From NCBI RefSeq assembly GCF_021611515.1, contig NZ_CP090961.1, forward strand, positions 45,211 to 109,210: a DNA stretch of 64,000 nucleotides, read 5' to 3'. The translations under genes and the position numbers were made by a program. Positions 35,513 through 42,929 of the stretch are shown in pieces; the stretch's first letter is position 1, and every line of letters begins with the position of its first letter. The notes under the pieces are model-generated. The model was given only the letters and a program-made list of their open reading frames with translations. It was not told the DNA's origin and did not search any database. The DNA is from Mariluticola halotolerans (lineage in GTDB: Bacteria > Pseudomonadota > Alphaproteobacteria > Rhizobiales > Devosiaceae).

Positions 35513-36888
35513 GACGTCATTACCTCAAACTCGAGGCCGATTTCAAAGCCGCCATTCTCTAAATGGTGCAGGACCAGCCGCGCACCGTGCGAGGCGGCAA
35601 CCGCCGATACAATGGAGAGCCCCAGCCCGGCGCTTTCGGGTTCGATACCGTCCGAGGTGAAGCGTTCGCCAATATGGGCGGCCAGCGCCTGGGGAATGCC
35701 CGGGCCCTTGTCGCGCACAAGGATGGCGGCGCGATTGGCGTGCGTGGATTGCACGACGAGCGACACCGGATGAGCGCCATGTTTGACCGCATTGTTCAAA
35801 AGGTTTTTCACCGCTTCGCGGAGGCTGACCAGATCGCCGCGCACCATGACATCATCATGGGGCAGTTCGACACTGATCGCTTCATCGGCGGCGGCGCGGG
35901 TTTGCCGTTCCGCTTCAAGGGCCACGCGGCGGAGATCGATTTCCTGCAGCGCGGCGGAATCGGCGCGATGCGAAATCAGCGCATGGCTGAGCAATTGGTC
36001 GGCCAGCCGCCCAAGCCCGACGCTGCGGGCATAAAGCCGCCGGTGCAGGCGCTCCAGTTTTGCCGGGTCGGTCTCATCAAGGGCGAGCTGGGCCTGGGCC
36101 CGCAGGGCGGTAATCGGGGTGCGGATTTGGTGGGTCGCGTCCGCGACAAAATTCTGCATTGCTTCAATGCGGCGGTCGAGCCGGTGCATGAACCGGTTGA
36201 TGGCGGCAACGAGCACGGCCACTTCCTCGGGCGCGGGGACATTGATCGGCGACAGGTCATTGACGTCGCGGCTCAGAATGGCCCGCTCAATCCGGGCCAG
36301 CGGGCGCAGGGCAATCCGCACCACGATCATGGCGACAAACAGCAATACAATGCCGGCAATGGCAATGATCAGCACGGCCTGGGTGGTGATGGAATTGGCA
36401 AGCGCGGTGCGCTCACCGGTTGTCTGGGCGACAATAACCGAGACGGCGCCGCTGATCGAGCGCTCCGCCAATTGCCGGGTTAAATAGACGGCGCGGATAT
36501 CGGTCCCTTTATACCGGGCGCGATAAATCGTGTCGCCGCCATGCCCGTCGCCGGGCAGGGGCAGGTCGGCATAGCCGGTCAGGGTTTCGCCCTGCGGGCC
36601 GAGAATGCGATAAAATACCCGGTCGGTGCGCGCGAGCGAGAGCAGTTCAAAAGCGGAGACGGGCAGGTCGACATCAGCGATACCATCGGTCACGCTGATG
36701 CGTTCGGCAATCTGCAAGGCTGCGCCGCGCAACAATCGGTCAAAGGTTTCGTCGGCTGCCGCCTGCCCATAGCGATTGGCGGCGATGATTGTGCCCAGCA
36801 CCACCAGCACAAGGATCAGCATCATGGCGGTGCCCAGCCGGAAGGCCACGGACTGGTGACGTCTTGAAAGGGGCAGGGGCGGGTTCAT
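35509..36888 (-). CDS. tctE: Sensor histidine kinase, TctE family
   Basis: This 459-residue inner-membrane kinase has an N-terminal membrane helix at about residues 14-35, a periplasmic sensor domain of the 2CSK_N type, a second helix near 170-190 and a HAMP linker. The phospho-accepting His lies in DATHQIRTPITALRA. The N box (NLLNNAVKHG), G1 (VRDKGPGIP) and G2 (GLGLSIV) are all present, so the kinase should be active. Its start overlaps the tctD stop and its stop overlaps the start of the orphan binding protein. It probably senses tricarboxylate-type substrates and controls the divergent tctCBA. Confidence 0.9.
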   Translation of the reverse strand: MNPPLPLSRRHQSVAFRLGTAMMLILVLVVLGTIIAANRYGQAAADETFDRLLRGAALQIAERISVTDGIADVDLPVSAFELLSLARTDRVFYRILGPQGETLTGYADLPLPGDGHGGDTIYRARYKGTDIRAVYLTRQLAERSISGAVSVIVAQTTGERTALANSITTQAVLIIAIAGIVLLFVAMIVVRIALRPLARIERAILSRDVNDLSPINVPAPEEVAVLVAAINRFMHRLDRRIEAMQNFVADATHQIRTPITALRAQAQLALDETDPAKLERLHRRLYARSVGLGRLADQLLSHALISHRADSAALQEIDLRRVALEAERQTRAAADEAISVELPHDDVMVRGDLVSLREAVKNLLNNAVKHGAHPVSLVVQSTHANRAAILVRDKGPGIPQALAAHIGERFTSDGIEPESAGLGLSIVSAVAASHGARLVLHHLENGGFEIGLEFEVMTS

Positions 36889-37568
36889 GCCGGCGGTCTG
36901 TCGGTTTTGATCATGGCCTGATATCCGAGGCCGCGCAGGGTGCGGATCTCGAGATCCGCATTGCCCAGTTTGCGCCGGAGCCGCGCGATATAGACTTCAA
37001 CCGCATTCAGCCCTGCCTCGCCGGTTAACCCATAGAGCCGCGAATAAAGTTCGTCTTTTTGCAATACGCGATTGAGATTGCCCATGAAGGTTTCCAGAAG
37101 AATGAATTCGCGCCGGGTCAACTCGACTTCCGCCATATCGACAGAAACGGTGCGGGCAGCGAAATTGCAGCTCAGATTGCCCGCGTTGACCACGGCTTCG
37201 CTGGCCCCGTGCTGCCGCCTTGTGATGGCGCGGGCCCGCGCTTCGAGTTCGCGCAGGTCAAACGGCTTGACCAGATAATCATCGGCACCGAAATCAAGCG
37301 CATCGATCTTGTCTTCCACCTGCATGCGCGCGGTCAGCACGAGAACGGGCACGCCGTTTTTGGCGGCGCGCAATTGCTTGAGGAATACAAGTCCTGACCC
37401 ATCGGGCAGGTTAATGTCGAGAATGACCAGATCGTAAGGGTCGATTCCGGCATAATGGCTGGCATCTTCCAGCGTCGCGGCAAGATCGCAGGCATGCCCC
37501 TGGCGGGTAAAATGCGCCAGAATGGCTTCCGCGACATCCTCGGTGTCTTCCACAACCAGTATGCGCAA
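36885..37568 (-). CDS. tctD: Response regulator, TctD family (OmpR type)
   Basis: This 227-residue regulator has a receiver domain with phospho-acceptor Asp51 (DLVILDINLPDGSGL), acidic pocket residues VVEDTED, and conserved Thr and Lys (VLTARM, DYLVKPFDLREL). It ends in an OmpR/PhoB winged helix with ELTRREFILLETFM and NAVEVYIARLRRKLG. It is first in the leftward tctD-tctE-binding protein operon and is divergent from tctC across 104 bases, where it presumably binds. Phosphorylation by TctE would switch on uptake genes. Confidence 0.92.
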   Translation of the reverse strand: MRILVVEDTEDVAEAILAHFTRQGHACDLAATLEDASHYAGIDPYDLVILDINLPDGSGLVFLKQLRAAKNGVPVLVLTARMQVEDKIDALDFGADDYLVKPFDLRELEARARAITRRQHGASEAVVNAGNLSCNFAARTVSVDMAEVELTRREFILLETFMGNLNRVLQKDELYSRLYGLTGEAGLNAVEVYIARLRRKLGNADLEIRTLRGLGYQAMIKTDRPPA

Positions 37569-37672
37569 CCGGTTTCCTCCTCAGGCCATGACAGGTTGAT
37601 GAAAGCTTGGCGGCCTATGTTGATCTGACCTTGGCACGAATTGTGTGTGCGAGGAACTCTGGGAGGAACATC
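37569..37672. promoter_or_regulatory. Divergent control region between tctD and tctC
   Basis: These 104 bases separate the two-component operon from tctCBA, so both promoters and the TctD site must lie here. A TGGCACG element at 37632-37638 recalls a sigma-54 -24 box, but no proper -12 element follows. I see no clear direct repeats. The tctC ribosome site is GGGAGGA. Confidence 0.45.
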
Positions 37673-38659
37673 ATGAAGAAATTTATCGTGGCCGGTGCGG
37701 CCACCCTTTTTGCCGCCTTTGCCTTTGCGGGTCCCGCTGCGGCATTCGAGCCTGAGAACGCCGAATGTATTGCCCCGGCCGGTGCCGGCGGTGGCTGGGA
37801 TTTCACCTGCCGCCAGATCGGCAAGACCCTTTATGATCTCAAGATCGTGCCCAACCCAATGCAGGTGACCAACCTTGCCGGCGGCGGCGGTGGTGTGGCT
37901 TTTGCCGAAGTCGTGGCCAAGCACAACACCAATAACGACCTGATTGTCGCCGCATCTTCCGCGACAACCACGCGTCTTGCCCAGGGTGCTTTCCCGGGTG
38001 CCAATATGGATCAGGTGCGCTGGCTGGGTACGGTTGGCGCTGATTACGGCGTGATTGCTGTCGCCAAGGATTCACCGATCAATTCGCTCACTGAGCTGCT
38101 TGAAAAGGTCAAGGCGGACCCCTCATCGGTCGCTTTTGCCGGCGGTTCTGCTGTGGGCGGCTGGGACCATCTGAAAGTGCTGATCGCCACCAAGGCGGCC
38201 GGTATCGAAGATGCACGCACGATCAAATATGTGGCCTTTGAGGGTGGCGGCGAAGCCATTACCCAGCTTTTGGGCAATCACGTGCAGGCCTTTACCGGTG
38301 ATATTTCCGAGGCCAAGGGCTTCGTTGATTCCGGCGACATCAAGGTTCTGGCCGTTCTGGCCGAGAAGCGCCTGCCGGGTGACGAGTTCAAGGACTTCCC
38401 CACAGCTATCGAGCAAGGCATTGATGCCGTTGGCGCCAATTGGCGCGGGTTTTATGCCCCCGGCGGCATGAGCGATGAAGCCTATGCTTTCTGGGCCAAC
38501 GCCATCAAAACCACTTATGAAAGCGATGAGTGGAAAGAAGTGATGGCTGCCAATGGCCTGATGCCGCTTGAAGGCTGGGGTGAAGCCTTTACCGGCTTTG
38601 TGCGCGGCCAGATTGATGCGACGGAAACCCTGTCGCGCGAAATCGGCATTCTGCAGTAG
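37673..38659 (+). CDS. tctC: Tripartite tricarboxylate transporter substrate-binding protein
   Basis: This periplasmic TTT-family receptor has 328 residues. The start at 37673 has GGGAGGAACATC upstream and a clean signal peptide of about 23 residues; the frame extends to 37607 without a ribosome site. The mature protein begins with ECIAPAGAGGGWDFTCR, which closely resembles the ligand loop of TctC proteins, and contains GDYGVIAVAKDSP-like and FTGDISEAKGF segments. It delivers a carboxylate, probably citrate or a relative, to TctA/TctB. A hairpin follows the gene, which fits higher production of the receptor than of the membrane parts. Confidence 0.92.
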   Translation: MKKFIVAGAATLFAAFAFAGPAAAFEPENAECIAPAGAGGGWDFTCRQIGKTLYDLKIVPNPMQVTNLAGGGGGVAFAEVVAKHNTNNDLIVAASSATTTRLAQGAFPGANMDQVRWLGTVGADYGVIAVAKDSPINSLTELLEKVKADPSSVAFAGGSAVGGWDHLKVLIATKAAGIEDARTIKYVAFEGGGEAITQLLGNHVQAFTGDISEAKGFVDSGDIKVLAVLAEKRLPGDEFKDFPTAIEQGIDAVGANWRGFYAPGGMSDEAYAFWANAIKTTYESDEWKEVMAANGLMPLEGWGEAFTGFVRGQIDATETLSREIGILQ

Positions 38660-38674
38660 TTTAAAAAAACGCAT

Positions 38675-38719
38675 GCCTGCCGCGGGCCGACCGGTAACAA
38701 CCGGCGACCTGCGGCAGGC
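38675..38719 (+). terminator. Intercistronic hairpin between tctC and tctB
   Basis: A perfect 9-bp outer stem (38675-38683 with 38711-38719) surrounds a second short CCGGT/ACCGG-like stem. No T-run follows, and the tctB ribosome site (GGGGGAGG) begins just after. It is probably a partial terminator or 3' stabiliser that favours tctC expression. Confidence 0.6.
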
Positions 38720-38739
38720 CTCAAAGGGGGAGGTGTGCG

Positions 38740-39171
38740 ATGAGCGACAGAATTCTTGGAGGCGCCTGCCTGTTGCTGGCCGTCTTTTACATTTTCTTTG
38801 CAACCAAGATTCAGGTTGGCTTCATGTCCGACCCGATGGGGCCAAAAGCCTTTCCGGTGCTGATCGGTGTGATTTTGGCCATTGCCGGAATCTATCCGCT
38901 GGTACGCCCGGATCCGGAACCTGAATGGCCCGGCTTTGGCCGCCTCATGGAAATCGTTTTCGCTGTGGCCGTCATGGTGGGCTATACTTATGCCCTTCCT
39001 GAGATTGGTTTCACTGTGTCCACCGCGGTCGCTGCCGGTCTTTTGAGCTGGCGTCTGGGGGCTTCGCCAGTCAAGGCGGCGATTGCCGGTATTCTTATTG
39101 CGGTGACGATTTTCGTGCTGTTCCGCATGGTGCTCAAACTGTCGCTGGCCCTCGGGCCCTGGGGGTTCTGA
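38740..39171 (+). CDS. tctB: Tripartite tricarboxylate transporter small membrane subunit
   Basis: This 143-residue membrane protein with about four hydrophobic helices has the usual size for TctB. The N-terminal loop FMSDPMGPKAFPVLIGVILA is the conserved TctB motif, in which PxxFP is characteristic. The C-terminus is highly hydrophobic. The ATG is preceded by GGGGGAGG. It ends one base before tctA, and the two form the permease with TctA. Confidence 0.9.
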   Translation: MSDRILGGACLLLAVFYIFFATKIQVGFMSDPMGPKAFPVLIGVILAIAGIYPLVRPDPEPEWPGFGRLMEIVFAVAVMVGYTYALPEIGFTVSTAVAAGLLSWRLGASPVKAAIAGILIAVTIFVLFRMVLKLSLALGPWGF

Positions 39172-39172
39172 T

Positions 39173-40696
39173 ATGGATGTGTTTGCACAACTCGCCGACG
39201 GGTTTGCCGTCGCGCTGACATGGCAGAACCTTGGCCTCGCCCTGATCGGCTGTCTGCTTGGTACCATGATTGGTGCCTTGCCCGGGCTGGGGCCGACCAA
39301 TGGCGTGGCTATCCTCATTCCGCTGGCCTTTACCCTTGGCCTGCCGGCCACCCCGGCGCTGATCCTTTTGACCTCGGTCTATTACGGGGCCATGTATGGC
39401 GGGCGCATTTCCTCGATCCTGCTCAATATTCCGGGCGATGAACCGGCATTGATGACCACGCTTGATGGTTATCCCATGACCAAGAAAGGGCAGGCGGGCG
39501 AAGCGCTGGCGCTCTCGGGCATTGCCTCTTTTGTCGGGGCTTTCTTTGCCACATGGGGGCTGGTGTTTCTGGCCCCGCAGCTGGTCAAGATTGCCTTGTT
39601 GTTTGGCCCTGCTGAATATTTCGCCCTGTTTACCCTCGCCTTTGCGACCCTTGGGGGCATTGCCTCCAAGAACCAGGCCAAGGCGGCGATCGCGGCGGCC
39701 ATTGGTATTGGTATCGCCATGATCGGTGTTGATCACCAGACCGGCGTGCCGCGCCTGACCTTTGGTGAGATCCACCTTTACGAGGGCATCAGCTTTCTGG
39801 TGGCCATTGTTGGCCTGTTCGCCATATCCGAGGTCTTGCTGTTTCTGGAGCATGCCAAGGGCAAGGCGCCCGAGGCGGCGGGCACCAAGCTGGGACGTAT
39901 CACCGTGCCCTGGCCAATGCTGAAAAAGACCAGCGGCACCATGGCGCGCAGCACGGTTGTCGGCTTTCTGGCCGGTGTCCTGCCGGGGGCTGGCGCTTCG
40001 CTTGGTTCGTTCATTGCCTATACAATCGAAAAACGGGTCAGTGACAAGGACGGTACATTCGGCAAGGGCGACCCGCGCGGTGTGGCCGCACCCGAAGCTG
40101 GCAATAACGCCGCTGCGGGCGGGGCGCTTGTGCCCATGCTGGCGCTCGGCGTGCCAGGGTCCGGTACCACAGCTGTGCTGCTGGCCATGCTGATGGCGCT
40201 CAATATCACACCCGGCCCGCTGCTGTTCACCCAGCATCCCGATGTGGTCTGGGGGCTGATTGCGGCGTTGTTTATCGGCAATATCATGCTGCTATTGCTC
40301 AATGTGCCGATGGTGGGGCTTTTTGTGCGCGTGTTGCAGGTGCCCTCGAAATATCTGATGCCGGCGGTGGCGATGATTTCCTTTGTCGGCATTTATGGCA
40401 TTTCCGGGTCGACATTCGATTTGTTGCTGATGATCATTTTCGGCGTTGTCGGCTATATTTTGCGCAAGCTGGATGTGCCGATGGTGCCAATCATTCTGGG
40501 CATTCTGCTGGGCAATGAGATGGAAAAAAGCCTGCGCCGCGCCTTGACCATTTCTGATGGTGATGTGTCGATCCTCTGGGGGTCGCCGCTGGCAATCACC
40601 ATCTGGGCCCTGGCCATCCTCGGCTTTATCGCCCCGATGCTGATCGGCCGCTTCCTCAAGCCCCGGCCAAAAAAGGATGCGAGCGTTTCATCATAA
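39173..40696 (+). CDS. tctA: Tripartite tricarboxylate transporter large permease subunit
   Basis: This 507-residue permease has about eleven hydrophobic helices. It carries the TctA signatures GALPGLGPTNGVAILIPL (first repeat), YYGAMYGGRISSILLNIPG, and GVLPGAGASLGSFIAY in the second repeat, followed by GDPRGVAAPEAGNNAAAGG. All are intact, so the transporter should work. It is the last gene of tctCBA and is followed by a strong terminator at 40725-40755. Confidence 0.95.
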   Translation: MDVFAQLADGFAVALTWQNLGLALIGCLLGTMIGALPGLGPTNGVAILIPLAFTLGLPATPALILLTSVYYGAMYGGRISSILLNIPGDEPALMTTLDGYPMTKKGQAGEALALSGIASFVGAFFATWGLVFLAPQLVKIALLFGPAEYFALFTLAFATLGGIASKNQAKAAIAAAIGIGIAMIGVDHQTGVPRLTFGEIHLYEGISFLVAIVGLFAISEVLLFLEHAKGKAPEAAGTKLGRITVPWPMLKKTSGTMARSTVVGFLAGVLPGAGASLGSFIAYTIEKRVSDKDGTFGKGDPRGVAAPEAGNNAAAGGALVPMLALGVPGSGTTAVLLAMLMALNITPGPLLFTQHPDVVWGLIAALFIGNIMLLLLNVPMVGLFVRVLQVPSKYLMPAVAMISFVGIYGISGSTFDLLLMIIFGVVGYILRKLDVPMVPIILGILLGNEMEKSLRRALTISDGDVSILWGSPLAITIWALAILGFIAPMLIGRFLKPRPKKDASVSS

Positions 40697-40724
40697 GGCG
40701 TTCGCTTTGATGGATTTGAATGGA

Positions 40725-40755
40725 GCCGTCCCGGTTTACACCGGGACGGCCTTTT
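40725..40755 (+). terminator. Rho-independent terminator of tctCBA
   Basis: A perfect 10-bp GC-rich stem (40725-40734 with 40741-40750) with a 6-base loop is followed by CTTTT. The T-run belongs to the repeated fragment of the polymerase gene that begins here, and the loop contains the stop codon of that fragment on the other strand. Confidence 0.9.
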
Positions 40756-40810
40756 CGCGCCAATGGCTGCCAAGGGCATGGCCGACGAGAATGAGGCAGA
40801 GGCCGAGGGC
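40736..40810 (-). pseudogene. 3'-end remnant of the Wzy/ligase-type polymerase gene
   Basis: On the minus strand these bases encode ALGLCLILVGHALGSHWREK followed by AVPV and a TAA stop at 40736-40738. The first part is identical in protein sequence to residues near the C-terminus of the polymerase at 49891-51432 (there followed by AACHPS and stop). The two nucleotide differences in the matching part are both synonymous. It is the cut-off end of that gene, left beside tctA when the 9.16 kb island entered. Confidence 0.85.
40747..40810. repeat. 64-bp direct repeat, left copy
   Basis: By direct alignment this matches 49908-49971 in 62 of 64 positions; the differences are at 40751 (C against T) and 40763 (A against G). 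Homology stops abruptly at both sides. The distance between copies is 9161 bases. It marks the left boundary of the catabolic island. Confidence 0.92.
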
Positions 40811-40866
40811 TGACCTGTTCACATATTGGTTGCGAAGGGAGAAGGTGCTTGCGGAGTTTTGGGCCA

Positions 40867-41565
40867 TCACTCCGGCAAGCGGGAAAGTGCAATGGCGGCT
40901 GCTGCCTTGACGTGATTGACCGCTGCCTTTTGTGCTGCTGCATAATTACCCGCGGCAATCGCTTCCACAATGAGGCGGATTTCTTCAACGCTTTTTGCCA
41001 TGCGTCCGGGTTGCGACATGGAGGTTGCGCGTAAATAGCTCACACGCGCGGTGAGTTGAGAGAGGATGTCATTGACCACTTCGGCCTGCGCCACCGAACT
41101 GATATGGGCATAAAATTGTGCCATGAGTGCCACTGCACGCATGATGTTGCTTTCGCCGGCTGCGCCGGCAAATTCCTCAAAAAGGGCTTCGAGCTGTCGC
41201 GTCTGTTGTGGATTGGCATTGTCAATGAAACGCTGCACCAGCAATCCCTCGAGATAGCCGCGGATATCGTAGATTTCCTGAGCCTGGGCGCGTGTCACGC
41301 GCGCGACGGTCGGGCCCTTGCGCGGCTCAACCTGAATAAGGCGTTCCGCTTCGAGTTGGCGTAATACTTCGCGAATGGAGGTGCGGCTCACCCCCATTGC
41401 TTCGCACAATTCGCGCTCGATCAAACGGGTGCCGGGGGCAAACTGCCCGTTGATTATGGCGTCACGCAACCGGTCCAGTGCCTGTTCACGCACGAGGACC
41501 GGCGCGGTCACAATGCCCAAAGAGTCAAGCGGTGAACCAGATGCATCACTGGTTGCGTTGGTCAT
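40867..41565 (-). CDS. GntR-family regulator with FCD ligand domain
   Basis: This 232-residue regulator has an N-terminal winged helix (LRDAIINGQFAPGTRLIERE, then MGVSRTSIREVLRQLEAERL) and an all-helical FCD effector domain from about residue 90 (EIYDIRGYLEGLLVQRFID). The start at 41565 is preceded by GAAGGG; an upstream in-frame ATG at 41583 has no such site. It is the last gene of the island's leftward arm. FCD regulators usually repress nearby catabolic operons until a carboxylate inducer binds. A matching palindrome lies at 42284-42298 on the divergent promoter. Confidence 0.92.
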   Translation of the reverse strand: MTNATSDASGSPLDSLGIVTAPVLVREQALDRLRDAIINGQFAPGTRLIERELCEAMGVSRTSIREVLRQLEAERLIQVEPRKGPTVARVTRAQAQEIYDIRGYLEGLLVQRFIDNANPQQTRQLEALFEEFAGAAGESNIMRAVALMAQFYAHISSVAQAEVVNDILSQLTARVSYLRATSMSQPGRMAKSVEEIRLIVEAIAAGNYAAAQKAAVNHVKAAAAIALSRLPE

Positions 41566-41592
41566 TGAAATGCCCTTCCACATTCGAGCCGG

Positions 41593-42243
41593 TCACAAAA
41601 CGGGCGTGAACCGTTTTCCGTGGCGCCCGAAAACCATATATGTGCCTTTAAACCAATCTTCTTGGGATAGTCGATCCCTCCATTCAGATTTGCGCGCCTT
41701 ATCGCGCGCGTCAGACGCCAGAGCGCGTTCATCTGAAAGGTAGTGCAAGGCAAGCCGGTTGAAGTTTTCAGGTCCGCCCGATTCAATGGCAAAGCGGCGG
41801 CAGCCCAGCCAGTCTGGTGTTTCCAGCAGGGTCGGCACGTGATCCTGATTATACCAGTCATCGAATTCGCTGAGCCGGTCTTCGGGGACAGTAAAGAATA
41901 CCGGATAGAGCACCGGTGCTTCCACAAAGTTTTCCGTATTGAACTGCGTATTGATCGGGCGACCGATATAGCGGGTGAAATTGCTGACGGATTTCAGCAT
42001 CCAGGCAGTCTGTTCGCTGGGATTGTCCTTGACCTCGGTATAGGCGGGGCTGGTGAGCACATCGGTCGCGTCCATATCATAAACAGCCAGATAATCGCGT
42101 TCATTGCGCTTGTAACGCTGAGCACCGGCAAAGCCCGGCACCGCCATGCGCAAGGGAATATGTTCTTCATCATACCAGTTGTTGAAGTCACTTTCCCATT
42201 CCGGGCCCGGTGTCATTTCCGAAAACAAGACGGCTTTTTCCAT
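41593..42243 (-). CDS. Tandem dimeric alpha/beta-barrel protein (EthD-like)
   Basis: This 216-residue protein has two related halves. FNNWYDEEHIPLRMAVPGF near residue 21 and FDDWYNQDHVPTLLETPDW near residue 124 are clear repeats, each with the WYxxxHxP motif of EthD/DUF4286-type ferredoxin-like barrels. Such domains bind small aromatic or cyclic substrates and include decarboxylases, isomerases and monooxygenases. The gene starts after a GAGGAG site on the left side of the divergent promoter and precedes the GntR gene by 27 bases. The reaction is unknown, but a role in the island's catabolic pathway is likely. Confidence 0.75.
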   Translation of the reverse strand: MEKAVLFSEMTPGPEWESDFNNWYDEEHIPLRMAVPGFAGAQRYKRNERDYLAVYDMDATDVLTSPAYTEVKDNPSEQTAWMLKSVSNFTRYIGRPINTQFNTENFVEAPVLYPVFFTVPEDRLSEFDDWYNQDHVPTLLETPDWLGCRRFAIESGGPENFNRLALHYLSDERALASDARDKARKSEWRDRLSQEDWFKGTYMVFGRHGKRFTPVL

Positions 42244-42269
42244 GATGCCGAACTCCTCTGAGATCTCTA

Positions 42270-42297
42270 TTGACAGACGGTATTCTTGTCATACAAG
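42270..42297 (+). promoter_or_regulatory. Sigma-70-type promoter of the island's rightward operon
   Basis: A perfect TTGACA -35 box at 42270-42275 is followed after 16 bases by TACAAG at 42292-42297, a four-of-six match to the -10 consensus. It lies 38 bases ahead of the first rightward gene. The -10 box is embedded in the regulator palindrome at 42284-42298. Confidence 0.65.
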
Positions 42298-42298
42298 A
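42284..42298. promoter_or_regulatory. FCD/GntR-type operator palindrome
   Basis: The sequence TCTTGT-CAT-ACAAGA has perfect 6-base arms and a 3-base spacer, and its core fits the FadR-subfamily pattern TNGTNNNACNA. It lies in the 92-base divergent region between the two arms of the island and covers the -10 box of the rightward promoter, so binding by the island's own GntR protein would block transcription. Confidence 0.75.
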
Positions 42299-42335
42299 TG
42301 ACGAAATAGTCAAGTGAGCAGTTGGAAAGGTAGCC

Positions 42336-42911
42336 ATGAAAATTCGCAAAATGTTCACCCAAATCGAGGAAGTGCGCTCTGAGGCGGGGGTTGATGCCCA
42401 GGAACCGCTGCGCAAAGTTGCCGTGATTGCCGTGGTGAACAACCCTTTCGCTGGCAAGCCCTATGCGGAAGATCTCTCGGTGCTCACCGACGCCAGCGTC
42501 GAGATCGGACGCCAGATGGCGGAAGCGGCCAATGCCGCAATGGCCCCTTATGAGGTGGTCAGCTACGGCAAGGGCGGCATTGCGGGCCTCAATGGTGAGC
42601 AGGAACATGTCGTTGCCATGCTTACCACCGTCTATGGCAACGTCATGCGTGAAGCCATTGGTGGCGGCATCGCGTGGATTTCATCCTTTACCAAGCGTGC
42701 GGCACCTGGAGCGACGATAGAAATCCCGCTGGCCCACAAGGACGCGCTTTATGTGCGCTCGCACTATGACGGCATGTCGATCATGATGCCGGATGCGCCG
42801 CTGCCCGATGAATTGGCGTTGATTTGTGTGTTTGCTAATCGCGGGCGCCTCAATGCCCGGGTTGGTGGCATCAAGGCCGATGAGATCGAGGGCAAGGACG
42901 GCTTGCACTAA
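42336..42911 (+). CDS. Amino acid synthesis (AA_synth) family protein
   Basis: This 191-residue protein matches the poorly understood AA_synth family. Recognisable blocks are KVAVIAVVNNPFAGKPYAED, GREMAEAANAAM-like (IGRQMAEAANAAM), VVSYGKGGIAGLNGEQEHVV and FTKRAAPGATIEIPLAHKDA. Members are often found beside amidohydrolases and TRAP or ABC transporters in catabolic clusters, and their reaction is not established. It is first in the rightward operon, with a GGAAAGG site upstream, and lies 18 bases ahead of the enamidase-like gene. Confidence 0.82.
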   Translation: MKIRKMFTQIEEVRSEAGVDAQEPLRKVAVIAVVNNPFAGKPYAEDLSVLTDASVEIGRQMAEAANAAMAPYEVVSYGKGGIAGLNGEQEHVVAMLTTVYGNVMREAIGGGIAWISSFTKRAAPGATIEIPLAHKDALYVRSHYDGMSIMMPDAPLPDELALICVFANRGRLNARVGGIKADEIEGKDGLH

Positions 42912-42929
42912 TTTAACGGAGAACGTGAA

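Noticed and set aside
37632..37648. Sigma-54 promoter ahead of tctC
   Set aside because: TGGCACG matches a -24 box, but the -12 position reads GTGTG rather than TTGCA, and TctD is not a sigma-54 activator.
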